Shown here piece by piece: positions 47,385-58,686 of a stretch of 64,000 nt of DNA. How positions within the stretch are numbered: the first letter of the stretch is position 1; every line of letters starts with the position of its first letter. The DNA comes from Pratylenchus scribneri (Eukaryota > Nematoda > Chromadorea > Rhabditida > Pratylenchidae), in contig JAQSEB010000041.1 of assembly GCA_030063045.1 (NCBI GenBank), forward strand, positions 3,527,501 through 3,591,500, in the 5' to 3' direction. The notes below the pieces were generated by a model, which had not been told where the DNA came from, made no database searches, and was given only the letters and a program-made list of their open reading frames with translations. Both the position numbers and the translations under genes were made by a program.

Positions 47385-48575
47385 CTTTCATTTAAATACT
47401 AACAAAAATGGAAAGGGGCATATGATAAAATGAATGATTGAAATTTGCCACTTTCTCCTCCATTTTCATGGGTCCAATATCCATTAAAGAGGGAATGGCG
47501 AAATGAAAATCGCCTTCTTTTTCATGTGACCAATGGGGGGATTGATTTAATGGATTTGTCTTTTTTGATGGGTCCAATATCCAATCTATGGGATTGGCAA
47601 AATGGATTATTTGTCTTTTTTGATGGGTCCAATATCCAATCTATGGGATTGGCAAAATGGATTATTTGTCTTTTTTGATGGGTCCAATATCCAATCTATG
47701 GGATTGGCAAAATGGATTATTTGGCCTTTTTGATGGGTCCAATTTCCAATATCCAATCTATGGGATTCGCAAAATGGATTATTTGGACTTTGTTTTCAAA
47801 AGAATTCCCATCTATCGCCTCATCTAAAAGAAAGCCAAATCCATTTTTATCCCATCCCTTCCATTGGACATTGGACCCATAATGATCAAATGGTACTTAT
47901 ACGGTTTGGGTCCTTTTTTGGAAAGTGCTTGGTCCCGCCTTTGAGTGTCAGGTTCGGGTTAGGATTTGGGAGGATACTTGTAAGATGATTCTTATCCCAT
48001 CCTAATTCTAACATAACCCTGATTAAACCTAAATGAAATATGATAAACCATAGGGGGGGGGGGGGGGGGGGACCAAGCACTTTCCAAAAAGAGGACCCAA
48101 ACCGTATAAGTACCATTGATCCTTATGGGTCCAATGTCCAATGGAAGGGATGGGATAAAAATGGATTTGGCTTTCTTTTAGATGAGGCGATAGATGGGAA
48201 TTCTTTTGAAAACAAAGTCCAAATAATCCATTTTGCCAATCCCATAGATTGGATATTGGAAATTGGACCCATCAAAAAGGCCAAATAATCCATTTTGCCA
48301 ATCCCATAGATTGGATATTGGACCCATCAAAAAAGACAAATAATCCATTTTGCCAATCCCATAGATTGGATATTGGACCCATCAAAAAAGACAAATCCAT
48401 TAAATCAATCCCCCCATTGGTCACATGAAAAAGAAGGCGATTTTCATTTCGCCATTCCCTCTTTAATGGATATTGGACCCATGAAAATGGAGGAGAAAGT
48501 GGCAAATTTCAATCATTCATTTTATCATATGCCCCTTTCCATTTTTGTTGGTATTTAAATGAAAGAAAAAATGAT
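47385..48575. mobile_element. 1.2-kb near-perfect palindrome with internal tandem repeats and G19 tract
   Basis: The first ~500 bases (from TCATTTAAATACTAACAAAA) are almost exactly reverse-complemented in the last ~460 (to TTTTGTTGGTATTTAAATGA). Each arm contains tandem ~55-bp units (GGGTCCAATATCCAATCTAT), three full copies on the left and two on the right. The centre (47886-48116) has a shorter inverted repeat (CGGTTTGGGTCC/GGACCCAAACCG) and a run of 19 G at 48053-48071. It carries no transposase. It lies exactly between two divergent paralogous genes. Confidence 0.88.
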
Positions 48576-48629
48576 ATATTTTATTCATTATTCCTTTTCT
48601 ACCTAACAACTATTATTATAGATTAGTTT

Positions 48630-49135
48630 ATGTGTTAAGGGCAAAAATGATCATCGGCCAAAATCGAAAATGCTCGGACAAAACTGTTTGAAGCTGATAA
48701 AATAATCAGAACAGCAGTTTTAATGCGGAATTTAGTATATCAATCTATAGCTAAAAAAAATTCTAAATTATTTTTGTTTTTTCTTTTATTATTTTTTAAT
48801 AAAAAATTAATTTAATTAAATGTAAACAACAATTTATAAGATATATTATTTATTCAATTTATCTAAAAAAATTTCAATTTAAATTATGTTATTGTTTTGA
48901 CATTTTATTCTAAAATTTTTATTTAAAAGATTTAATTAACTAAAATTAACTTTTAATTAAAAAATAATAAAAAAAAAAAACAAAAATAATTCAGATTTTT
49001 TTGGCTGTACTAATTCCGCATTAAAACTGCTGTTCTGATTTTATTTCCCACTGTTCTGATTTTATCAGCTTCAAACAGTTTTGTCTGGGCATTTTCGATT
49101 TTGGCTGATAATCAGTTTTGCCCGTAACATATGTA
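48630..49135. mobile_element. Inverted-repeat element between the paralogous genes
   Basis: AAAATCGAAAATGCTCGGAC and CAAAACTGTTTGAAGCTGAT at the left mirror ATCAGCTTCAAACAGTTTTG and GCATTTTCGATTTTGG at the right. CAGAACAGCAGTTTTAATGC mirrors GCATTAAAACTGCTGTTCTG. The centre is AT-rich. It ends about 100 bases before the start codon at 49235. Confidence 0.85.
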
Positions 49136-49234
49136 CAAATAAGAATAACATTACAAAAAATACATTATTAATAAAAATAAAATAGGCTCATTTTTTTTTA
49201 TTAATTATGATTATTAAAAATTAAGAGTAAAGAA

Positions 49235-51063
49235 ATGTATTCCATTTTTAAATCTGATTATCTATTCATCCTAATTATTTTCGCCTCCTTTGTACTAAAT
49301 GGATTTTGCAGTAACTTTAGCAAAACATATATTTGTTATCAGTGTTACACGGGCCCCGGTCCCGGAGCCAAGCCCCGGGACTGGCTCCGGAACCGGGCTT
49401 AAATTCTGAAAAAGTCGGGGCTTGGGGCCGTGGTTAGAGCCGAATTTTTGGGACTGGGGCCGGCCCCGGTGCAGCCCCTCTAAAATGAAGAAAAAAAGTT
49501 AAAATTTTTATCTTTGCGATTATTTTTTGATCAAAAAATTTTTTATGGGCCATATTTTGGTCAAAATTTTCTCTATGAGACTGTGAAACAATTTAATAGT
49601 AAAATTTTTTTCTGTGAGTCAATTTTTTAGTCAAATCTCAATTCCCCTCATCTATCCATTTTTTTTCATTGTCTCTACTGCTACAGGTATAAATTCTCAC
49701 AACTGATTTTTTTGACTCTTGTTTTGTCTTTTGTGCTTTAATTCAAAACAAATACTATTTTTATTTTCTTTTAAATATTCGATATAGGTCATTCGGGATT
49801 CCGATGCTAACTCTCACAATCTTTTAATCCAATTTATAGTAATTTAATTCTCATATTCGAAGCGGTATTTTAATTCTAATTTCAAAGATATTTTATTTAA
49901 AATAGCAAAAAATTCCCTATCCATTTATCTTGATTTATCAAAATCTTAGATCCATATGATGTTTCCTTTGGCACAAAGCCAGCAACGGAATTTTGGATTA
50001 AAATTTGGGAATATAGTCAAAGATTCAATTATCATATCAGTTTGCCAGAAGCTCATAAAGATATTTGCGCAATCTTTAAACGTGGTGAAATCAGTATGCC
50101 TTTTCACAATTTGATGAATCCGAGGAAAATCAAAAACAATGCTAATAATTTGAGTGAAGTATTGGAAAAGATCAAAATTGGGTTGATGACTACAAAGGAA
50201 AAAGGAAAAGGAGGAGGTTTATTTAAATTTACTAAAAATATAAGAATCCGTATACAATTTTTTTCAATATACCAACATTTTGAATTTTATATTTCAACTA
50301 ATATAAAATAAATAGTTATAATATTCTTATTATCATAAAAAATATCGTAATAAATCATTAAAATATTAAAACAGCTGCTGCTGGTTTTACTTGTGAAAAC
50401 AATACGGAATTGCATTTGATAATATTTGAATTTTTCAATGGCCTTATCGAAGCAATGCAAAAGTATAAAGTGGAATTGAATGATAAATGGCTTAAAAATG
50501 AAACATTTTGTTTAAACAATCAAAGTTCTTGCACAGCAGAAACACTTTTTCGGAAACAAAAACAGATTAATGCGGCTAATATTGAATTGCTTCAATCCTG
50601 GAAATTGTCCAAAAAATATGACTATAAACATTTGGTCAATCAACCTTCAAATAAATTTCAAATAAAAATTGAATCCGATAGTACCAACCAGATGGATATT
50701 GTCAAAATTAACAATCAAACCAAATATGATTTGGTAATTAAGGACCCAAATAATTCATCATACATGAAACAAGTTAAATCAAAAGAACTAAAAGACATAA
50801 ACAAACTCTTTCCTATCATAATCGAAATAAAATCTGGAAGAACGGCTGAAATTATTCAATTCGAAAACCTGGGGAATTGGATGGTTTATATGAAACATTG
50901 CAAATATGGTTGGAACTGCAAGATTAATCTTTGGTTTGATAAAATCTATCAAATTGGCAATTATCATCTGACACTAAGACATGATTATGGAAACTTAGTT
51001 TCAGTGGATTTCAATGAAAGTTATGATAACATATATGAGTTTACGTCAAGCTTTCGCTATTGA
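49235..51063 (+). CDS. Secreted protein, paralogue of the gene at 45748 (343 residues)
   Basis: Three exons in phase: 49235-49310, 49950-50216, 50375-51063. It has an N-terminal signal peptide of 25 residues. The middle is helical and basic (SLPEAHKDICAIFKRGEIS, KIKIGLMTTKEKGKGG). The long last exon encodes the region shared with the divergent neighbour: AANIELLQSW, FPIIIEIKSGRTAEIIQFEN and a beta-rich end with WMVYMKHCKYGWNCKINLWF. Six or more cysteines suggest disulphides. Family unknown. The two genes differ in exon count: the neighbour has an additional exon in the middle. Intron 1 contains a short, very GC-rich stretch at 49340-49490. Confidence 0.75.
49340..49490. repeat. GC-rich low-complexity stretch in an intron
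   Basis: Runs such as CGGGCCCCGGTCCCGGAGCC, followed by GGGGCCGGCCCCGG, stand out from the AT-rich surroundings and are partly self-complementary. Possibly the remnant of an element end. A milder similar stretch occurs near 18520-18600. Confidence 0.5.
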
Positions 51064-51905
51064 TTAATTAAAAAGCAAAAAAGAAAATTAAAATCGAGTG
51101 ATGAAGAAAAGAATGGAAATCTAATGATGAAGAATTTACTAAACAATCCTTGATTTTTAACTTCACGGTTTATTTAAAGAGGAAAGCAAAGAGCATAAAT
51201 ATTATTATTGTTGCATTTTAGTTCAAGATTTATTAAGAGTTTTATAAATTAAAAGATCAATTAGATAGAAAATTATGATCATAAAATACAAATTTTTGAT
51301 ACATTTTCTTTTTTTCTTGGATTTTTTTCGCCATTTAAGAAAAGAAAATTCAAGCACCTAAAATTAAAATTATATGTAATCTAAAATATTCCTTTCTCAA
51401 TAGCAATAATAAATTTGAAGGCTCATCTGCATACTGCAAAGCGAAAATGGGGACATTTACGAAAATATCACTTTCGGGATTAAACCTAAAAATCATTGGT
51501 GTTTTCAGATTTGCGTTTTGGAAAACCCATAAAACAAGTTTAAAAACATAAATTTTTGGAGCTAAAACATTTAAAATAGTTATGTTTTTGATATTTAAAT
51601 ATATTTCAAACAAATAATGCTTTTGCTAATTTAACATTTATGAATATTTTTTTAAACTAATTTCAGTAGTTTTCCAACATGTTGAATTCGAAAAAATGAT
51701 TGCTTTTTTTGGTTTAATTCCTATAAACTGAAATATTTTCATAAATGTCTTTTTTTCGCGGAACTGATGAGGCAGCAACGCAATAAAATATAACAAATTA
51801 TTTTTAATTTACAATTTTCGCATTTATGATGAAATATTATCAATGAAATTCCAAAATTATTTGTTTTTCTCAATCTAAAAAATCATTTTCTTGCTTATAG
51901 TTGTT
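51064..51905. other. Convergent intergenic region with a protein-like minus frame
   Basis: Lies between the 3' ends of the genes at 49235 and 51906. On the minus strand, 51350-51613 stays open and parts of it look coding (VFQNANLKTPMIFRFNPES, IFALQYADEPSNLLLLLRKE), each after a TTTTAG. No start or flanking exons were found; it may be a gene remnant. The rest is AT-rich. Confidence 0.3.
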
Positions 51906-54140
51906 TTATTTTGAATAATATGCTTCAGTTGTATTTAGTCCGCCAATGTCGAATTTAAACGGTTCCTTCTTTATATTGTCCCCAAAATTGGTTTCAAACC
52001 GCAAATCGCAATTATTACCAATATTATAGCCAACAGATGCGAAGAATTTACCATCAAAATCATTTGTGACATTGAAAATGAATTTATCATCTGAAATTAA
52101 AAAAAAATTCTATTAGATTTCCAAATATTGCCCAATTATTTATTTCTTTTTTCGAAAGGAAAAATTCTTATGGGAAATTTTGTTTTTAATTTTTAAAAAA
52201 TGATTAATAAAATATTTATAGAAAAATGAATAACATTTATGGATATTTTCTAGCCATTTTAATATAGAAAAATAGCAAAAATTTTTATTTTTAAGATTAA
52301 TCAATTATATTCATTTTAAAATACTAATTAAAACTATTTCAATTTGACTTCATTTCTTTCGAAAAATAAAAAAAATGTAAGGAAATTTTATCACCAACCA
52401 ATCAGTTTTCCATTGTTTGTAAAGAAAATTTCATATTTAGATGAACCCAATGAATGTAAACCACAGCCGACAATATCGCCTTCGAATCCAAATTTTTTAA
52501 CTGGCACAACTCGTGTCATTAAATATCCATAAGAATTATAATAAAATGTGCCGCCAACTCCAATTCCAATGAAACTGAAAGCAGCAGATTAAAAAATAGA
52601 AATATTCGGGCATATAACTTTTTATTATGTGGACTGTCCGGTAGGCAGCTGTTTTTGACAATTTTGATTTCAAAATAAGGAAATTTTCCATCCTCCCATA
52701 TTTGAAATGGCCATTGGGCCCTAATTACTCCATGACGAGACATTTCTTAAAACATGAAGCAAATTGATAAGAATTTTAAAATTTCATCAGCAAAACAGGT
52801 GAAATTGACATTTTGAAAATAGTACTTAAACTAAAATATCCTTTTTTTGATAAAATTTTTTATTTCCCTTTTTTTAAATATAAGTATTTAGGGTGAACTA
52901 TATTTTTTGACATTTAATAAAAATTTTAATTATTAAATTATAATTTAGACTTTATTCTGAGTAAAAGAATTTTCAACCATTCCCCATTTTTCAAAGCCAT
53001 TTTAATCACTTTCTCAGCAATTCCTTTTTATTAAATTATTTTTAGAAATAATTTTATTATATTTATCCCCGTCTTTAATTTAATTTTTTATAAAAAATTG
53101 GTTTTAATTTTCATTAAATTCGTATATATCTGATTTATCTTAAGGAGACTACGACTATAGTATTATTTTTAAAATTTAAAGGAACCATTATCCACTGGGG
53201 ATAATTCTCAAAAAGACTGAACTCTCATCCCTTTAAATTTTATTTTTTAATTTGTTTATTATTAAATAAATTTATAAATATTTTAATCAAACCCACTTTC
53301 TTTTTCAAATATGATGGTACGGCCCCGATTTGTTTGAAGTATATATGTGCTTGATGGTTTCCAATAATTGTCTTCATAACATCCCTTTTGGCCCCATTCA
53401 CATTTTACTTGAACATTGTTGGCTTTTGCCATCGGACATTCCTAAAATAGAATTTTATAATATTATTAATTATTAGTATAAAGTGAAAAGGATATTGGTT
53501 TTAATTTTTCAAATCCGAGTCTATGATATACAATTTTCATTTAAAAAATACATCGTCTCAAATTTGCTATAAAAGTATCTTTATTAGTACGTCTTCTAAA
53601 TTATAAATACGGTAAAAACTCTTTTAAAACCTCATGGGAAATTATTTTCCAACCCCTCAAAAATTGGGAAAATTTGGGATCTAACTTTTAATTTGTGGAC
53701 ATTTTTGAATATATTATAGCCGCTTTTATAGAACTCTAGGGAACAAAGAAAATGCAATAAAAAAATTTTTAAAGTTCAACTTTCTAGAGTAGCTATGGGT
53801 CCTCAAAATCGAGACTGGGGAATTAATAGAGGGGTGCGTAATTAAAAGAGGTAATACGGTATTTGGTGTAAGCCTCTCTCTCCTAATTAATAATAAATAT
53901 TTAACTAACAATTGGAGTGGCTGGATTAATGTCAGCAGCAGAAAATTTTATCCACCATAATAGGATGATGAACAGCAACAGATTTAATAAAGCAACTATG
54001 AAACAGCAGCTGACGACTATCAATTTCAAATGTCCAGCAGATAAAGGAACATTTATGCGATTTTTTACGGCTGCCAATTTGTTTGACAAATTGTTCTGTT
54101 GCATGATTAATTCAGGAAGTAGTTTTTGATGGCTTTTCAT
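51906..54140 (-). CDS. Type II membrane protein with C-terminal SPRY domain
   Basis: Five exons in phase: 54140-53910, 53441-53297, 52745-52619, 52574-52399, 52090-51906; 287 residues. After a ~40-residue basic N terminus comes one membrane helix (LIVVSCCFIVALLNLLLFII) with positive charge before it, which predicts a cytosolic N terminus and an external C terminus. Residues ~85-120 contain cysteines (KCEWGQKGCYEDNYW). The rest fits a SPRY fold: YFEIKIV, FIGIGVGGTFYY, KKFGFEGDIVGCGL, YEIFFTNNGKLIGW, FFASVGYNIGNNCDLRFETN, ending FGDN.KKEPFKF. SPRY domains bind peptides. Secreted SPRY proteins are a known effector family of cyst nematodes, but this one has a membrane anchor instead of a cleavable signal. 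Intron 1 contains a family D element. Confidence 0.8.
53610..53880. mobile_element. Inverted-repeat element, family D copy 3 (intronic)
   Basis: ACGGTAAAAACTCTTTTAAA at the left mirrors TTAAAAGAGGTAATACGGTA at the right. CCCCTCAAAAATTGGGAAAA and TTTATAGAACTCTAGGGAAC are shared, reverse-complemented, with the copies at 11285 and 26110. It lies in intron 1 of the SPRY gene. Confidence 0.75.
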
Positions 54141-54411
54141 ATTTAATGTTGATTATTTAGAAATTATATTGTCAAATTGAAATATTATTCTTCTAAAATA
54201 AATTAAATAAATATTTTCTTCAATATGGTAATTTCGGCAGATAAATGATGTTAAATTTAATTATATTAAATTTTTAAAAAAAAAGTGCAAAAATACAGCC
54301 AGAACCCAGATAACAATAGCGAATGGCCCCAATTAATTATAAAAATATCAATTAGAATATAAACTCTATCAAAAAATTAAAATAATTATTATCAATTTCG
54401 GATATGGATGA
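54141..54411. promoter_or_regulatory. Likely promoter region of the SPRY gene
   Basis: AT-rich 270 bases between the start codon at 54140 and a family B element. No specific motif can be named. Confidence 0.3.
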
Positions 54412-54805
54412 ATGTATATGTTGCGGTAAATATGGGGAATTGGGAAATCCGCGGATTTCCCAAAGAGATGGTCCGATAAATTTCGGGAATCTCGACTTCT
54501 AAGCATCGTACAGATTCGAGAGTAGGCTCAATCGACTCGCCATAGTAGATTTACTATATGAAATTTCAATTACACCCTAGCCCTTAGCCCCTAAAACCCA
54601 TGCCGACCCTACCTTAACATTAACCCTAGCCCCTAAATTGGTCTGTAATTGAAATTTTATATAGTAAATCGACCATGCCGAGTCGATTGAGCCTACTCTC
54701 GAACCTCTACGGTTCCTAGAAACCGAGATTCCCGAAATTTACCAGCCCATCAGCTTGGTAAATCCGCGGAATTTCCAATTCCCCATATTTACTGTTACAT
54801 ATATA
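54412..54805. mobile_element. Inverted-repeat element, family B copy 3
   Basis: GCGGTAAATATGGGGAATTG at the left mirrors CAATTCCCCATATTTACTGT at the right. GAGAGTAGGCTCAATCGACT mirrors AGTCGATTGAGCCTACTCTC. The core carries CCCATGCCGACCCTACC and CCCTAGCCCCTAAATTGG. Confidence 0.85.
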
Positions 54806-54854
54806 CATTTCTAAAATTTGCGCCTTTTTATGTTTATTTATATATATCGTCACG

Positions 54855-55480
54855 TAAATTGGCTAATAACCCGCGAAAAATAGAAATACACACTATTTTA
54901 CGTCAGGGAAGCAGAAAAAGTGAAATACCTAAAAACTAACTAGGGTTTAGGTTTAGGGGCTTGGCGGCATGGGATTAGGGGTAGGGACTAAGCGTACGGG
55001 GTCGAGTCCTGAATAGACAAAGGGCTATGCAAATATGGGCATGTCCTGAATAGTGCAATGTGGGTGTTATCGACTTCTAATAAATCATAAACTGGTTTTA
55101 GACCCCACAAACCTTATACCATTTTGAATATCTCATCGAGACGAATCGAATGGTTTATATTTTGTCATTGGCCAAAAATAAAGAGTTAAACCGTTTAAAC
55201 CCATATTTTTAAGTTTTTGGTTTTAAACTCTTTAATTTTGGACCAAACCATGACAAATTATAACACCATTCAATGTGTCTCGATCTACAAAAGGGTATAA
55301 GGTTTGTAGGGTCTAAAACGGTTTACTGATTTATTATAAATCGAAAAAGCCCACATTTGCACTATTCAGGAGTTGACATAGCACCGGGCTAATGGCTAGG
55401 CCTAGTTTTGTACTCTGCTTTTTGGCGAAATAGTGTGTTATTCTAATTTTCGATTTTCGCGGATTTTCAATTTTCGCGCC
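54855..55480. mobile_element. Nested inverted-repeat elements (outer element with family C inside)
   Basis: The outer arms CGCGAAAAATAGAAATACAC and GTGTGTTATTCTAATTTTCG are diverged reverse complements. A CCTA/TAGGG core (GGTTTAGGGGCTTGGCGGCA) is at 54940-55000. Inside, 55060-55390 is a family C element (GTTTTAAACTCTTTAATTTT, ACCAAACCATGACAAATTAT) bounded by CTGAATAGTGCAA/TTGCACTATTCAG. Confidence 0.7.
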
Positions 55481-56644
55481 AATATATATTATAATGGAAT
55501 AATCATAAAAAAATAAATAAGCATAATATAGCGAAAATACCCATCAATTTCATCTTATGTTGCGGAATATTTGATGGTAAAATTAATAAAATTTAGCCAA
55601 TAGCAAAAAAAATTAGCGAAAAAATGAATGTAATATATATTGATTGAAGCGGCTGGCTGTTGTTTATAAGCTATAGATAAAAATGAAAAAGGAAAAAAGA
55701 AGACTCAAATAATCCCGTGGGACAATGGAAAAGGAAAAAAATACCCCAGCGAAAAGGTCGGGACTCGGGACTGGGCGTTGGTGTTACCTAAAAATGGGCC
55801 AAAGACTAAAATTTCTATAGTTGAGTAACAGAAAGCGTCGATGGAGAAGGAAATTCTATGAAAAGAGTATGGGAAATTAATTGTCATTTCATGGTGCACT
55901 CAACTGGCACAAATATAAAGAATGCTTCATTTCATGACAATATATATTAATTCTAACAAAATATACTAATTTCTTATTAATTTTATGATTTTTCTTTTTT
56001 TTTCAAGAATAATTTTTTTTGTTTTAATATTTTTTGTATCACATAAATTTATTTATATTGTGTGAAATTATAAAAAAGTAAAAATATTTTTTTTCCATAA
56101 AATGTGAACCTCGCCACCCGACATATAAAATAATTTTAAAAAAATTAAAATATTTTTAAAACGAAATGAATTTCGGGGCGAAAACTGAAATTTAAACAAA
56201 CAGAGATCAAATATTTTAAATTGCAATATAGAATGTAGCAATGAAAAATGGAATAATCATCAAGAACAAAATATTTTTAAAAAATTTAATCAAATTAAAT
56301 ATTTAAAATTACAATATATAATAAATAATTTACCTTTGAAAATGAAAAAAATTTCAGAGAGTGGATTGGACTAACCTCCCATTCTCAATTTGTAAATAAA
56401 TCGAAATACAACATGGCCATATAAAATTCTCTTCTTTGTGGCCAATATGCCCCATTTCCATACCCCCATTCCTAAATTCCTATAGATTTCATTGCCCAAT
56501 CTTTCCTTTATATTTCTACTCCTCATAAGGACAGATGGCAGTGGCAGCCAAAGCTTGAGTATATGGCAAGAGAACATTATACTATTTCTTCAAGAGCGAA
56601 TTTTAGCAAGTCTGGGAGATTTGAGGGATGGGGTGGGTAGGAAA
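55481..56644. other. Intergenic region, nothing recognised
   Basis: AT-rich. Minus-strand frames at 55705 and 56371 are short, isolated and without motif. Confidence 0.35.
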
Positions 56645-57045
56645 TAGGAACGCGGGAGGACGTTTCAGCGTCGGCCGTTTCAGCGTCAGCGACTTTGACG
56701 AGTCATAACTCAGCAAAGAAGAAACCATTTGATAAAATCTTGGTATCATTGAATAGAGCTATTCAAGCTCTATTAAATGATATATAGCAATTTATGAAAA
56801 GTTAAATATCCTCTTAATTACAGGCTTCTAAATAAGAAAAAGCGACTTGCATTAACTTTTTCGACTTTAAGTCACTTAAATTTTCATTTATCAAAAAAGT
56901 TTTATCCACTATTCAATAGAGCTTGAATAGCTCTATCCAACGATACCAAGATTGTCTCAAATGGTTTCTTCTTTGCAGAATTATGTCTCGTCAAAATCGC
57001 TGACGCTGAAACGGCCGACGCTGAAACGTCCTCCACGCGGGTAGG
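56645..57045. mobile_element. Inverted-repeat element with GTTTCAGCGTC ends
   Basis: GGAGGACGTTTCAGCGTCGG at the left mirrors CCGACGCTGAAACGTCCTCC at the right. AGAAGAAACCATTTGA mirrors CAAATGGTTTCTTCTT. GAATAGAGCTATTCAAGCTC mirrors GAGCTTGAATAGCTCTATC. Arms are about 150 bases and highly similar, so this copy is probably young. Confidence 0.88.
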
Positions 57046-58686
57046 AAATAAGAATGGAAAAAGGGGAGGAAAAACAAAAAGGTGTGCATTTGTGTATGGC
57101 CCTATCAGCAGGGATTTGGTTCCGAGTCTCTCTTGAGTCTCATGTCTCATCTCGGCTGGGTCCATCCACGATCGAAACAAATGGAATATAAATAAATGAT
57201 TGAGGACCAAAATATTGAAATTTTAGCTGAGTGAGCATCTAGAATGGAGATCAACATACAATAAATTGCCTTTATTCATTTATATTTATTTTGAGATATG
57301 AAATGGATCATGCCCAACAAAATAATTCCCTAATAAAAAGTATTCTTTCTCTTTTCTCAACTAGGCAATTAATTGACAATCTTGAAGAAATTATTTAGGC
57401 TTTTTTGTCACTGTAAATTTGCATTAAAAAATTCTTTTTTTTTGCTTTCATACTCTTTCATTTTAGAAAACTTCTATCTTTTAATAATTAAAAAATTTTC
57501 CTCCAACAAGCCAAATACAATATTTTGCATCAAAAGTTGTGATCCCATCCCAATTTGAATTTAAAGATTAATAATATTACAAAGAGTTTTATTCCAGAAA
57601 GATTTAAAAATAATGGATTAAATATTGGATTATGAATTAAATGTCAAAATATTCAATTGAGTGTTTTCCGAAATATTAAAATTGCTTTTAAATGTTAATA
57701 ATGAAAAGGAAAGATTGGAATTTCAATTTGCGAGTGCATTCATTGCTGGGTAATTCAAATTTAATCTAGATTTTGAAAAAATTTTAAAAATTTAATTTTT
57801 GGCCGTATGTTTGATAATCTTAAAATTTTTTTTCCTTGTTATTTATATTATTTATAAATTATTCCTAAATCTATAAATATCTCATTGTCTTCCCCTAAAT
57901 ATAAAATGATAAAAATGAATTCCCAGCAAAGAATATACCCTAAAGCCTAAAGGAAATTAAATCCATTTTTGAAAAAGAATTTTAAAAAAAAATCATCAAA
58001 TAATTGTTTGAAAAATGATCAAATTTGTTCTTTTATAAAATCAATTCATGCCATCCATATTCCAATTTCAATGCCATCAATTATAATTATCATTTTCATC
58101 AATTTCTTTCTCTCAATATCCAGAACGACCATTGGAATTGTTGCTGTTTTTTTAATTTTGTTATCATTAAAATTTCTTAGATTAAAAATATTTGGCGAAA
58201 AATTTCATTTTTATCAAATTTTTGTATTTTTTTCCGTTTTACGACTCTTCCATTAAATGTTAAGAAAATTACGTCCTAGGGGAATTTGGGTGCTGACTGC
58301 TGTTCGCGAATCTGTGCTTATTATTTCATAGCCACGTCAATGAAGCAAAAGTTTATAGGAAATTTAAAATTGAAAAGTAAAAAGCTCCCCTTTGGAATGA
58401 AACTTGGGAAAAAGAGTCAAAAAATTTAGCATAAAAACTAAAAAAAAAGTTATTATTTTTATTTTCATTTTTATGCCAAAAAATCGGCAGATTTTTATTA
58501 GAATTACGACTCAATTCTCATTGCAAAGGAATCTGAAATCTAAAATTATCGCTGAACTTAATTTTAGGCCCATATTCGTGATCAGCACACATCCAAAAAT
58601 ATACTTATTAGGCATGAATTTCAGAACATTTGATGAGGGAGTCTCAAACGCAAAAGTACCTTATTTCTAATTTATTTTTTTTTAAA
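57046..58686. other. Long intergenic region, nothing firmly recognised
   Basis: AT-rich sequence downstream of the BTB gene. Plus frames at 57969 and 58404 are low-complexity and lack splice context. No RNA gene was seen. Confidence 0.35.

Noticed and set aside
47392..48558. Mirror-image frames of 61-77 codons on both strands
   Set aside because: They are the same sequence read from the two arms of the palindrome.
57969..58670. Plus-strand frames of 88-95 codons with hydrophobic runs
   Set aside because: Composition follows the AT bias (Ile/Phe/Lys), with no splice partners; not distinguishable from chance.
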